Assembly (NCBI GenBank): GCA_018672145.1
Contig: JABHGH010000097.1
Location: 1-18,992, forward strand
Length of the DNA stretch: 18,992 bases
Origin: Flavobacteriaceae bacterium
Lineage (GTDB): Bacteria; Bacteroidota; Bacteroidia; Flavobacteriales; Flavobacteriaceae
Direction of reading: 5' to 3'
Shown here one piece after another: positions 1-7,272 of the stretch. Under the pieces are notes generated by a model that worked only from the letters and a program-made list of their open reading frames with translations, was not told the DNA's origin and made no database searches. Made by a program: the position numbers and the translations under genes. Position 1 is the first letter of the stretch. Each line of letters begins with the position of its first letter.

Positions 1-36
1 AATGGTCTTGTCAAAGCCACGAACTCCTGATTCTCA
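1..36 (-). other. In-frame stop and continuation of the lon reading frame
   Basis: Read on the minus strand in the lon frame, positions 36-34 are TGA and positions 33-1 translate as ESGVRGFDKTI with no further stop. Lon proteins carry YTRESGVRG at this point, so the TGA stands exactly in place of Arg. One base change (CGA or AGA to TGA) explains it. The second arginine of this motif is the AAA+ sensor-2 residue, and the protease domain would follow beyond the window. TGA ends the MFS and hydrolase genes nearby, so it is a true stop in this organism. Confidence 0.88.
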
Positions 37-1749
37 AGTGTAAATAGCAACTAATTTTTTGAGAATTGAGCGACCAATTTTCATGTCATTATTTGTCAAC
101 CCATGCTCTTTGATCTGTTTTGGTAACAAATATTTACTTCCTATGGAAACTTTTTCTTCCAAAGTATATCCACTAACGCGTATGATTTCCATACGGTCCA
201 ACAAGGCGGGCTGAATGTTAGAGAGTGTATTAGAGGTTGCGATAAAAAGTACTTTTGACAGATCATAGCCTAGCTCCAAAAAATTGTCATAAAACGTATT
301 GTTTTGTTCAGGATCCAAAACCTCTAGCAAAGCAGATGAAGGGTCTCCATGTGAACTTTGGGCAAGCTTATCAATTTCGTCAAGTACGAAAACGGGATTT
401 GATGTTCCTGCCTTTTTAATATTTTGCAGGATACGACCAGGCATAGCTCCGATATATGTCTTGCGATGCCCACGAATCTCTGCCTCGTCACGCATACCTC
501 CAAGAGACACACGAACGTACTCGCGACCAAGAGCTTCAGCAATTGACTTTCCTAACGATGTCTTACCTACACCAGGAGGTCCAGTTAAACATAAAATAGG
601 AGACTTCATGTCGTTTCTCAATTTGAGAACTGCCAAAAACTCAATCACGCGCTTTTTCACTTCTTCGAGTCCAAAATGGTCTCGGTCTAGAATACGTTGA
701 GCACGCTTTAGATCAAAGTTGTCTTTTGAAAATTCATTCCAAGGTAAATCAAGAAGTAACTCCAAATAATTTCGTTGCACGCCATATTCTGCAACTTGTG
801 AATTCATGCGTTCCATCTTGGCCAACTCTTTGCTGAAATGGTCTTTTACTTTATTGTCCCACTTTTTTTTCAAAGAGCGTGTTCTAATGTCTGCCACATC
901 TTGATGAGAAGATGACCCTCCCAGTTCTTCCTGAATTGTCTTCAATTGTTGGTGCAGAAAGTATTCTCTTTGCTGCTGATCCAGATCATTTCTAACTTTC
1001 GATTGAACTTCGTTTTTTAGAGAAAGCTTTTGAAACTCTAAATCCATCTGTTTTAAACATTGGATAGCACGGTTATGTAAATTGTTGTTTTGCAAAATCT
1101 CTTGCTTATCTGATGTCGACATACTCATGTTTGAAGACACAAAATTGACAAGAAATGAATCGCTCTTTATGTTTTTTATGGCAAATGATGCCTCAGACGG
1201 AATGTTTGGACTCTCGGCAATGATCTGCAGTGCAAGATCCATAATTGAGTCAATGACCGCAGCAAATTCTTTGTCGCCTTTTTTAGGAAGTTCGTCTGGT
1301 AACTCAGAGACCGTTGCTTTTAGATAAGATGGAGATTCAATGAATTCTTCAATCTGAAATCGTTTTTTTCCTTGTAAAATAATGGTTGTATTCCCATCTG
1401 GCATTTGCAATACACGTAAAATACGTGCTAGGGTTCCAATCTTATGCAGATCTTTTTCCTCAGGTGATTGTACTGATGAATCAAGTTGTGACACCACCCC
1501 AATAAGCTTATCCGAGGTATTGGCATCCCGAATCAACTGAATTGATTTATCGCGAGTAGCAGTAATTGGAATCACAACTCCAGGAAACAATACTGTATTT
1601 CGAAGTGGTAAAATTGGTATAATTTCTGGAATTGGTTCTTTTGATATAGCCTCCTCGTCATCAGTTGTCATCAACGGAATAAGATCCGCATCAACTTCTA
1701 ATTCTTCTAGTGATAAGTTTGATAATGTTATCAACTTTGATTTTCCCAT
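34..1749 (-). CDS. lon: ATP-dependent protease Lon, cut by an in-frame TGA before the protease domain
   Basis: Lon is a cytosolic AAA+ protease that unfolds and degrades damaged and regulatory proteins. The 571 residues hold the N-terminal substrate domain (about 40-240, starting with PILPLRNTVLFPG), a helical coiled region (about 240-345, with REYFLHQQLKTIQEELG) and the AAA+ module: Walker A GPPGVGKT at 390-397, Walker B VLDEID at 455-460, sensor-1 Asn near 507, and LLDRME at 516-521. Lon is normally about 800 residues; the Ser-Lys protease domain and the sensor-2 arginine are missing because a TGA at 36-34 follows IYT. The frame continues after it with conserved Lon sequence, so this is a nonsense change or a base error, not a natural end. 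The ATG at 1749 gives the MGKSK start I associate with flavobacterial Lon. Divergent from the DUF2807 gene. Identity is near certain; whether the gene works is not. Confidence 0.93.
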   Translation of the reverse strand: MGKSKLITLSNLSLEELEVDADLIPLMTTDDEEAISKEPIPEIIPILPLRNTVLFPGVVIPITATRDKSIQLIRDANTSDKLIGVVSQLDSSVQSPEEKDLHKIGTLARILRVLQMPDGNTTIILQGKKRFQIEEFIESPSYLKATVSELPDELPKKGDKEFAAVIDSIMDLALQIIAESPNIPSEASFAIKNIKSDSFLVNFVSSNMSMSTSDKQEILQNNNLHNRAIQCLKQMDLEFQKLSLKNEVQSKVRNDLDQQQREYFLHQQLKTIQEELGGSSSHQDVADIRTRSLKKKWDNKVKDHFSKELAKMERMNSQVAEYGVQRNYLELLLDLPWNEFSKDNFDLKRAQRILDRDHFGLEEVKKRVIEFLAVLKLRNDMKSPILCLTGPPGVGKTSLGKSIAEALGREYVRVSLGGMRDEAEIRGHRKTYIGAMPGRILQNIKKAGTSNPVFVLDEIDKLAQSSHGDPSSALLEVLDPEQNNTFYDNFLELGYDLSKVLFIATSNTLSNIQPALLDRMEIIRVSGYTLEEKVSIGSKYLLPKQIKEHGLTNNDMKIGRSILKKLVAIYT

Positions 1750-1867
1750 AGCTTATGTCATTATGTCGTATTTAATTTGTGAAATACAAAATTTGGCAGA
1801 TTATGCAATCATATAAGAAGCCAATTTGATGATTTAATACAACATATAGTAAAGTTTCAATATTCAT

Positions 1868-1877
1868 GCCAATTGGC
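1868..1877. promoter_or_regulatory. 10-bp perfect palindrome in the lon/DUF2807 divergent spacer
   Basis: GCCAATTGGC is a perfect inverted repeat in the 175-bp spacer between two divergent genes, and it overlaps the possible -33 element of the rightward promoter. It could be an operator half-site pair. A 10-bp palindrome can also arise by chance, and no second copy was seen nearby. The rest of the spacer is AT-rich without a clear hairpin or small ORF. Confidence 0.2.
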
Positions 1878-1903
1878 CATGTCAATCATAATTATTATCT
1901 TTA
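1873..1903 (+). promoter_or_regulatory. Possible Bacteroidota promoter for the DUF2807 gene
   Basis: A TTG at 1873-1875 is followed after 20 bases by TATCTTTA at 1896-1903, a 7/8 match to the Bacteroidota -7 element TAnnTTTG. A start site about 7 bases downstream would leave a leader of roughly 15 nt before the ATG at 1925. The distance fits, but the match is imperfect. Confidence 0.35.
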
Positions 1904-1924
1904 CAAGACCAAATCTTACTCATC

Positions 1925-2669
1925 ATGAAATCTATTACCCTACTATTCATTTTATATTTATCATTTTGTCCAATGGCAAAGAACCATTCATGGCAATGGC
2001 AACATTGATTCCTTATCACACAGCGTCAAAAACTTCACATCTCTAGAGCTTATAGGGCCTTTTGATGTTGTTTTGACTGACAACCCAAAGAGTTTTGTGA
2101 CAATAAAAGGAGAGTCAAACCTTATCCCTTTTGTCGAAGCAAGTGTTTTTAAGAGCAAACTAACACTTCGTTCAAAAGCACAGGCTAAACTAATCCATAG
2201 TCAAGACCTACCACTCAAAGTATTTGTTTCAAGATCCAAGATTGATAATATCTACTTAATTGGATCAGGATCAATTCGTAGTAAGGATCCAATACCAACT
2301 GCCAAACTTAACGTCGAAATGATAGGTTCTGGTTACATTAAATTTCCTGTTGTGACCAAACGATTCACATGTCAACTTACCGGATCTGGAACGGCTGATT
2401 TTTTGGGAAGCTCTGATGTCTTAAAAGCGAGAGTCATAGGTTCTGGTCAATTACATGCAAAAGAGCTCATAACAGATGATGCTTACTTCGTAATCACGGG
2501 ATCAGGACAAGCAAATGTGAATTGTAAAGGCAAGCTCAAAGCTCGCATTGATGGGCCAGGTCAACTAGAGTATATTGGAAACCCTCAAGATGTAAGTATT
2601 TCCTCATGGAATGGAAGAGAAAAACATACGTTTTCAGGCAGTAATATTGCGGTGAAGTTTTCGAAGTAA
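1925..2669 (+). pseudogene. DUF2807 (auto-transporter adhesin head GIN domain) protein, signal peptide out of frame
   Basis: The ATG at 1925 opens a typical Sec signal peptide (MKSITLLFILYLSFCPMAK) but this frame stops at TGA (2006-2008). The rest of the family sequence, beginning GNGNIDSL and continuing through FDVVLTDN, lies one frame ahead and is open to the TAA at 2669. Removing one base near 1976-1986 would join them. The body has a GSG/GPG turn about every 18-21 residues (GSGS, GSGY, GSGT, GSGQ, GSGQ, GPGQ), as expected for the right-handed beta structure of DUF2807. Such proteins are exported and of unknown role. Without repair the only in-frame start I found is a TTG at 2073, which would give a protein lacking both export signal and the first strand. 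The 3' end overlaps the convergent MFS gene by 36 bp. A sequencing error is as likely as a real pseudogene. Confidence 0.8.
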
Positions 2670-3947
2670 AAGTGCTCCTACAAGAAAGAAAACTAGAAAA
2701 AATAATATAGAATTTCGCATCGATCCAGTGATTTGATCAATCGTACCAAAAAGTAACATTCCCAAGACAATTCCTGTCATCTGAGAGGTACTGTAAAAAC
2801 TAAAAAAAGAAGCTGTGTCATCGGTTTCTGGAATGAATTTGGAATATGTAGATCTAGCCAAAGATTGTATACCACCCATTGACAAGCCTACAAAACCTGC
2901 GGCAATGTAAAATTGTGTTGGAGTCTTAACAAAAAAAGCATACAAGCATAAACTCACCCAAATAAAGTTTAGTGAGATCAATACTGGAAGGTTTCCAAAT
3001 TTTTCTGAAAAATGAGCAGTTAAAATTGCACCAACAATTGCAATGACTTGAATAATCATAATACTGACAATCAAACCAGTTTGTTTTTCACTCAAGCTGC
3101 CCCAAGTGATCTCTTGTTCACCAAAGTAAGCAGCAATTAGCATGACCGTCTGTACTGCCATACTAAAAACAAAAAAAGCTCCTATGTAACTTTTTAAAAT
3201 TGGATGACTTGAAAAACTCTTCCAAACTGAACGAAGCTCTCGATAACCGTTAAAAATGACACTCTTAGTCATTGCATTAGTGTTGTTTCCTTTAGGTAAG
3301 AATCGAAAGGCAATTTGACTAAATACTATCCACCATATGCCAACGGAAACAAACGAGTATTTCATGGCTTTGATTGACGCTTCTGTTGCAGTTCCCTCAA
3401 TACCATACATTGTTGGATTGAGAACCACGCTCAAATTGACAAGCAATAACAATACACTACCTACATAACCCAAGGAATACCCCAATGCACTTGCTTTATC
3501 CATCTGTTCAGAGTGGGCAATGTCTGGAAGATAGGAGTTGTAAAAGACCCAACTCAACCATGCCCCAACAGATGCTAAAAAATAACACAGCAAACCGAAA
3601 TAGATATTATCTAAACTGAACCAATACAGTCCAATACATGATATCGCCCCCAGATAGGTGTAAAATTGCATAAAAGATTTTTTGTTACCGATGTAGTCAG
3701 CAACTCCAGATAATATAGGAGACAAAACCGCAACAACAGCAAATGCAGCTGCAGTTATGTAGCTAATCAATGCCGTGTTTTTAAGGGATTGCCCAAAAAT
3801 ATCGATGTATAGATCATCACCAAATAACGAACCATAATAGATGGGGAATATGGTGGAAGTGATTACTAAAAAGTAAACGGAGTTTGCCCAATCGTATGAA
3901 GCCCAAGCGCGGATGAGTTTTTTACTTCCTTTCTGTAAATGCCTCAT
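2634..3947 (-). CDS. MFS transporter, UMF1 (Atg22-like) family
   Basis: A 437-residue integral membrane protein with about twelve hydrophobic segments. The N-terminal AWASYDWANS signature (residues 14-23) followed by the first membrane helix and a Phe-Pro-rich turn is diagnostic of the UMF1 family of the major facilitator superfamily, related to yeast vacuolar Atg22. In that yeast protein the role is amino-acid efflux; the bacterial substrates are not known, so none is assigned. Length is normal for the family. It starts at ATG 3947 and ends in TGA inside the 3' end of the DUF2807 gene on the other strand. It is divergent from the hydrolase/msrB operon with a 77-bp spacer, in which I could not identify a full -7 element for this strand. 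Confidence 0.85.
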   Translation of the reverse strand: MRHLQKGSKKLIRAWASYDWANSVYFLVITSTIFPIYYGSLFGDDLYIDIFGQSLKNTALISYITAAAFAVVAVLSPILSGVADYIGNKKSFMQFYTYLGAISCIGLYWFSLDNIYFGLLCYFLASVGAWLSWVFYNSYLPDIAHSEQMDKASALGYSLGYVGSVLLLLVNLSVVLNPTMYGIEGTATEASIKAMKYSFVSVGIWWIVFSQIAFRFLPKGNNTNAMTKSVIFNGYRELRSVWKSFSSHPILKSYIGAFFVFSMAVQTVMLIAAYFGEQEITWGSLSEKQTGLIVSIMIIQVIAIVGAILTAHFSEKFGNLPVLISLNFIWVSLCLYAFFVKTPTQFYIAAGFVGLSMGGIQSLARSTYSKFIPETDDTASFFSFYSTSQMTGIVLGMLLFGTIDQITGSMRNSILFFLVFFLVGALLLRKLHRNITA

Positions 3948-4024
3948 AATTATTTTTAGTTCAGCAAAATAGTGAAAATAATATGTTTATTTTTTCAAAT
4001 TGATTAACTTTATTTGTAATCCTT

Positions 4025-4891
4025 ATGAATAACAAGAAAGTAACACGCCCTGTTTTAAAGATTCCTTCCAGTATCCTATTTGCTGTTTGGCTTTCTCAAC
4101 GTTTGTCAATATCAGTGGCAGCAAAACTTGGATTGTATTTTTTTTTCAGACCACAACGATTTAAGACTCCACAGAGAGAACTCAAAATGCAATCTGAATC
4201 GATTAAAGAAAGACTGTTAATCCAAAGTATCAAAAGTGAGGTCCAAGTGTATAAATTAATGGGGGAAGGATCAAAAACTTTACTACTTCATGGATGGAGT
4301 GGACGAGGGACTCAACTGTATACCTTTGCTGAAACGCTTCAAAAAGAAGGTATGGAAGTTATCACTTTTGATATGCCAGCTCACGGAAAGTCATTAGGCA
4401 AAAAAACAAACATTCTAGAACTTATAGCTTGCATCAAAAAACTCTCTGAGACTTACGGCCCATTTGACTATGCCATTGCACACTCTATGGGGAGCATGGC
4501 TCTACTCAAAGCGTTAAGTGATGGATTAGAACTAAAATCAGCTTGTATTATTGGCAGTGGAGACAAAGTGTATAACGTTTTTTACAGGTTTGCACAACGA
4601 GTCGGTTTTTCTAATCTTGTGGTTGAGAGAATGATTGACATAGTAGAAAAAAAATTTGGTATGAACCTTGAGAGTTACTCTTCAAGCATGAGTATTAAAA
4701 ACTTACAGCAACCATTACTAATTGTACATGATGAAGATGACACTGAAACACCTGTAGTTTACAGTCAAACACTTCATAAGTTGGCAAAAAATGCTGAGTT
4801 GATGATTACCTCAGGCCTAGGTCATTATCGAATTCTTCGTGATCGTGAAACGGTAAATAAAATTGTTCAATTTATAAAAAATCAAAAATGA
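4025..4891 (+). CDS. Alpha/beta hydrolase
   Basis: A 288-residue alpha/beta-hydrolase fold protein. Visible motifs are the oxyanion segment HGWSG (residues 89-93), the nucleophile elbow AHSMGS with Ser154 (Ala in place of the first Gly of GxSxG), an acidic segment HDEDDTETP (Asp236/238/239) and the catalytic His267 in GLGHYRIL. The N-terminal 40 residues are partly hydrophobic (about 14-42) and may touch the membrane, but they do not look like a clean signal peptide. The substrate cannot be inferred; esterase or lipase-like activity is possible. The stop codon overlaps the start of the next gene as ATGA, so it is probably co-translated with the methionine sulfoxide reductase genes. Confidence 0.85.
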   Translation: MNNKKVTRPVLKIPSSILFAVWLSQRLSISVAAKLGLYFFFRPQRFKTPQRELKMQSESIKERLLIQSIKSEVQVYKLMGEGSKTLLLHGWSGRGTQLYTFAETLQKEGMEVITFDMPAHGKSLGKKTNILELIACIKKLSETYGPFDYAIAHSMGSMALLKALSDGLELKSACIIGSGDKVYNVFYRFAQRVGFSNLVVERMIDIVEKKFGMNLESYSSSMSIKNLQQPLLIVHDEDDTETPVVYSQTLHKLAKNAELMITSGLGHYRILRDRETVNKIVQFIKNQK

Positions 4892-5361
4892 AAATTATCC
4901 CATATCTATTCTCACTAGTCGTTCTGTCTGTATTTGGTCAAACACCAAACGCACCTGCTAAAGATTTGTCTTGTCAAAAAACAGATGCGGAATGGAAGGC
5001 GCAACTCAATGAAAACACTTATTATGTGCTTCGTGAGTCAGGTACAGAACGTCCTTTTTCCGGAAAATATAACAAGCATTATGAAGAAGGTGTATATAAA
5101 TGTGCTGGCTGTGACGCCCCGCTCTATAAGTCTGATAACAAATATAATTCAGGCAGTGGATGGCCCGCTTTCGATAGAGCAGTCGATGGAGCCGTGTCAT
5201 ACAAAAAAGATAATAAACTAGGCTACACTCGAGTCGAACTAACTTGTTCAAGTTGCGATGGTCACTTAGGTCATATGTTCGAGGATGGACCCCTTCAAAC
5301 AACAGGGAAAAGACATTGTGTTAATTCTATCGCTCTATCATTTACTTCCGAAAATGAGTAA
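4888..5361 (+). CDS. msrB: Peptide-methionine (R)-S-oxide reductase MsrB, exported form
   Basis: MsrB reduces the R epimer of methionine sulfoxide in proteins. The 157-residue product has a hydrophobic N-terminus (MKIIPYLFSLVVLSVFGQ) that reads as a Sec signal peptide, so it should act in the periplasm. The domain has both zinc CxxC pairs (Cys72/75 in CAGC, Cys120/123 in CSSC), the GHLGHMFEDGP loop and the catalytic Cys144 in RHCVNS. The usual resolving Cys in SGCGWP is Ser90 here (SGSGWP), so recycling must use another Cys; the only spare one is Cys29, just after the signal peptide. There is no lipobox. It overlaps the hydrolase by 4 bp and the second msrB by 8 bp. Family identity is certain and location is well supported. 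Confidence 0.93.
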   Translation: MKIIPYLFSLVVLSVFGQTPNAPAKDLSCQKTDAEWKAQLNENTYYVLRESGTERPFSGKYNKHYEEGVYKCAGCDAPLYKSDNKYNSGSGWPAFDRAVDGAVSYKKDNKLGYTRVELTCSSCDGHLGHMFEDGPLQTTGKRHCVNSIALSFTSENE

Positions 5362-5746
5362 TTATCCTTTAAATAAATCCACAGACGAATGGAAAGAACA
5401 GCTCGACGAGAAAGCCTTTGATATTCTACGCAAAAAAGGAACAGAGTACCCGCACACAGGGATCTACAACCTTCACTTTGAAGAAGGTGTTTACCAGTGC
5501 AAAGGGTGTAAAGAATCCTTATTTTCAAGCGATAGTAAGTTTGAAAGTGGATGTGGTTGGCCTAGTTTTTCTGAAGCAAAAGAAGGTAAAATCAGGTATG
5601 AATCGGATAGTTCGCATAATATGATTCGAATAGAAATTTTATGTTCGAACTGTGGTGGACATTTAGGGCACGTTTTTCCGGATGGACCCACTGCAACCAA
5701 CCGCCGCTATTGTGTGAATTCTGCAAGTCTAGATTTCAAAGCATAG
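5354..5746 (+). CDS. msrB: Peptide-methionine (R)-S-oxide reductase MsrB, cytosolic form
   Basis: A 130-residue MsrB without a signal peptide. It has zinc-binding CKGC (Cys49/52) and CSNC (Cys97/100), the resolving Cys67 in SGCGWPSF, the GHLGHVFPDGP loop and the catalytic Cys120 in RRYCVNSASL, so it has the full classical cysteine set. The chosen start is the ATG at 5354 (MSNYPLNK), because it matches the N-terminus of other MsrBs and produces an 8-bp overlap with the preceding gene (ATGAGTAA). An in-frame ATG at 5285 would add 23 residues unlike the family. Together with the exported partner it would protect both compartments against methionine oxidation. Ends in TAG, 66 bp before lpdA. Confidence 0.92.
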   Translation: MSNYPLNKSTDEWKEQLDEKAFDILRKKGTEYPHTGIYNLHFEEGVYQCKGCKESLFSSDSKFESGCGWPSFSEAKEGKIRYESDSSHNMIRIEILCSNCGGHLGHVFPDGPTATNRRYCVNSASLDFKA

Positions 5747-5785
5747 TTAAGTTATCTTTCCACATAAAATTAGGTTTCTGTTTCG

Positions 5786-5793
5786 TACTTTTG
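5786..5793 (+). promoter_or_regulatory. -7 promoter element before lpdA
   Basis: TACTTTTG matches the Bacteroidota -7 consensus TAnnTTTG exactly and ends 19 bases before the lpdA ATG at 5813, implying a leader of about 13 nt. No convincing -33 TTTG lies at the usual distance. It would let lpdA be transcribed separately from the msrB operon. Confidence 0.5.
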
Positions 5794-5812
5794 CCCCTTA
5801 AATACAATTACC

Positions 5813-7204
5813 ATGAGCAAGTTTGATGTTATCGTTTTAGGGAGTGGACCTGGTGGATATGTAACTGCAATCCGCGCGTCTCAACTTGGACTTAAAACAG
5901 CCATTATTGAAAAGGAGAGTTTAGGTGGCGTTTGCTTAAACTGGGGTTGTATTCCCACAAAAGCACTTTTAAAATCAGCACAAGTTTTCGAATACCTAAA
6001 ACACGCTGATGACTATGGACTCACTATTGAGAATTACGATAAGGACTTTAATGCGGTTGTCAACCGTAGTCGTAATGTTGCTAGCACAATGAGTAAAGGA
6101 GTTCAATTCTTGATGAAAAAAAATAAAATTGAAGTCATAATGGGCTATGGCACATTAAAAGCAGGTAAAAAAGTTTCTGTAAAGTCCGAAGATGGGGCTG
6201 AAGCAGAGTATGATGCAGATCATATCATTATTGCAACAGGCGCTCGCGCTCGTGAGTTGCCCAGTTTGCCACAAGATGGAAAAAAAGTCATTGGGTATCG
6301 TCAAGCAATGACTCTTGCAAAGCAACCAAAAAAATTAATCGTTGTCGGTTCTGGTGCTATTGGAGTTGAGTTTGCACACTTTTATAATGCGATGGGAACA
6401 GAAGTAACCGTTGTTGAATACATGCCACGCATTGTTCCAGTAGAAGATGAAGAAATATCCAAACAAATGGAACGAAGCTTTATAAAAAGTGGAATCAAAG
6501 TGATGACAAATGCGGAAGTTACGCAGGTTGATACCAGTGGAAAGGGTGTAAAAGCAACTATTAAAACCAAAAATGGAGATGAAGTTTTAAGTGCAGACAT
6601 TGTTCTCTCCGCAGTTGGGATTAAAACCAACATTGAAAATATTGGATTAGAAGATCTTGGAATAGCAACAGACAAAGACAAAATAATTGTCAATGATTTT
6701 TACCAAACAAATCTTCCTGGTTATTATGCGATTGGAGATGTTACTTCAGGGCAAGCTCTTGCACACGTCGCATCTGCTGAAGGAATCCTTTGTGTCGAAA
6801 AAATTGCTGGTCAACAAGTAGAACCTATCGACTACAACAATGTTCCTGGTTGTACATACTGTTTTCCGGAAATTGCATCGGTAGGGTACACTGAAGCGCA
6901 AGCTATAGAAAATGGACATGAAATAAAAGTCGGAAAGTTCCCCTTCACTGCTTCAGGAAAAGCACAAGCTGGTGGTCACACCGATGGTTTTGTAAAAGTA
7001 ATTTTTGATGCTAAATATGGTGAATGGCTTGGCTGTCACATGATAGGTGCAGGTGTTACTGATATGATTGCTGAAGCAGTCGTTGGTAGAAAACTGGAAA
7101 CAACGGGGCACGAAATTCTAAAAGCGATTCATCCGCACCCAACAATGAGCGAAGCAGTTATGGAGGCCGTGGCAGCAGCCTATGACGAGGTCATACACAT
7201 CTAA
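5813..7204 (+). CDS. lpdA: Dihydrolipoyl dehydrogenase (E3)
   Basis: Dihydrolipoyl dehydrogenase re-oxidises the lipoyl group of pyruvate and 2-oxoglutarate dehydrogenase complexes and the glycine cleavage system, passing electrons via FAD to NAD+. The 463 residues show the FAD dinucleotide fold GSGPGG (10-15), the redox disulfide CLNWGC (Cys41 and Cys46), the NAD fold GSGAIG (179-184), the second FAD segment YYAIGDV near 300, and the C-terminal catalytic HPHPTMSE with His442 and Glu447. Length and all catalytic residues are normal. No E1 or E2 genes lie nearby, so it is a stand-alone E3 gene, as is common. It has its own predicted -7 element. Confidence 0.96.
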   Translation: MSKFDVIVLGSGPGGYVTAIRASQLGLKTAIIEKESLGGVCLNWGCIPTKALLKSAQVFEYLKHADDYGLTIENYDKDFNAVVNRSRNVASTMSKGVQFLMKKNKIEVIMGYGTLKAGKKVSVKSEDGAEAEYDADHIIIATGARARELPSLPQDGKKVIGYRQAMTLAKQPKKLIVVGSGAIGVEFAHFYNAMGTEVTVVEYMPRIVPVEDEEISKQMERSFIKSGIKVMTNAEVTQVDTSGKGVKATIKTKNGDEVLSADIVLSAVGIKTNIENIGLEDLGIATDKDKIIVNDFYQTNLPGYYAIGDVTSGQALAHVASAEGILCVEKIAGQQVEPIDYNNVPGCTYCFPEIASVGYTEAQAIENGHEIKVGKFPFTASGKAQAGGHTDGFVKVIFDAKYGEWLGCHMIGAGVTDMIAEAVVGRKLETTGHEILKAIHPHPTMSEAVMEAVAAAYDEVIHI

Positions 7205-7272
7205 ATCATTTTGTTTAGTATTGTATTTGCATACTCGAAGACAAATAAAATTTATTACCATTTTATATAAAA

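Noticed and set aside
34..36. TGA in lon as a recoded sense codon (alternative genetic code)
   Set aside because: The expected residue is Arg, which no known bacterial TGA reassignment supplies, and TGA is the natural end of the MFS and hydrolase genes in the same window.
299..700. Open frame of 133 codons antisense to lon, and other long shadow frames over lon, lpdA, xerD, recN and coaBC
   Set aside because: They lie entirely within conserved genes on the other strand or frame, with no recognisable domain and no promoter element.
2073..2669. DUF2807 body as an intact gene starting at the TTG at 2073
   Set aside because: Conserved family sequence lies upstream in the same frame back to GNGNI, and a start at 2073 would lack the export signal.
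5285..5353. Longer N-terminus for the second MsrB from the ATG at 5285
   Set aside because: The extra 23 residues do not resemble MsrB and come from the overlapping end of the first msrB gene in another frame.
7205..7272. Small hairpin (GTAT-ttgc-ATAC) between lpdA and the SDR gene as a terminator
   Set aside because: The stem is only 4 bp and AT-rich, with no following T-run, so it is too weak to call.
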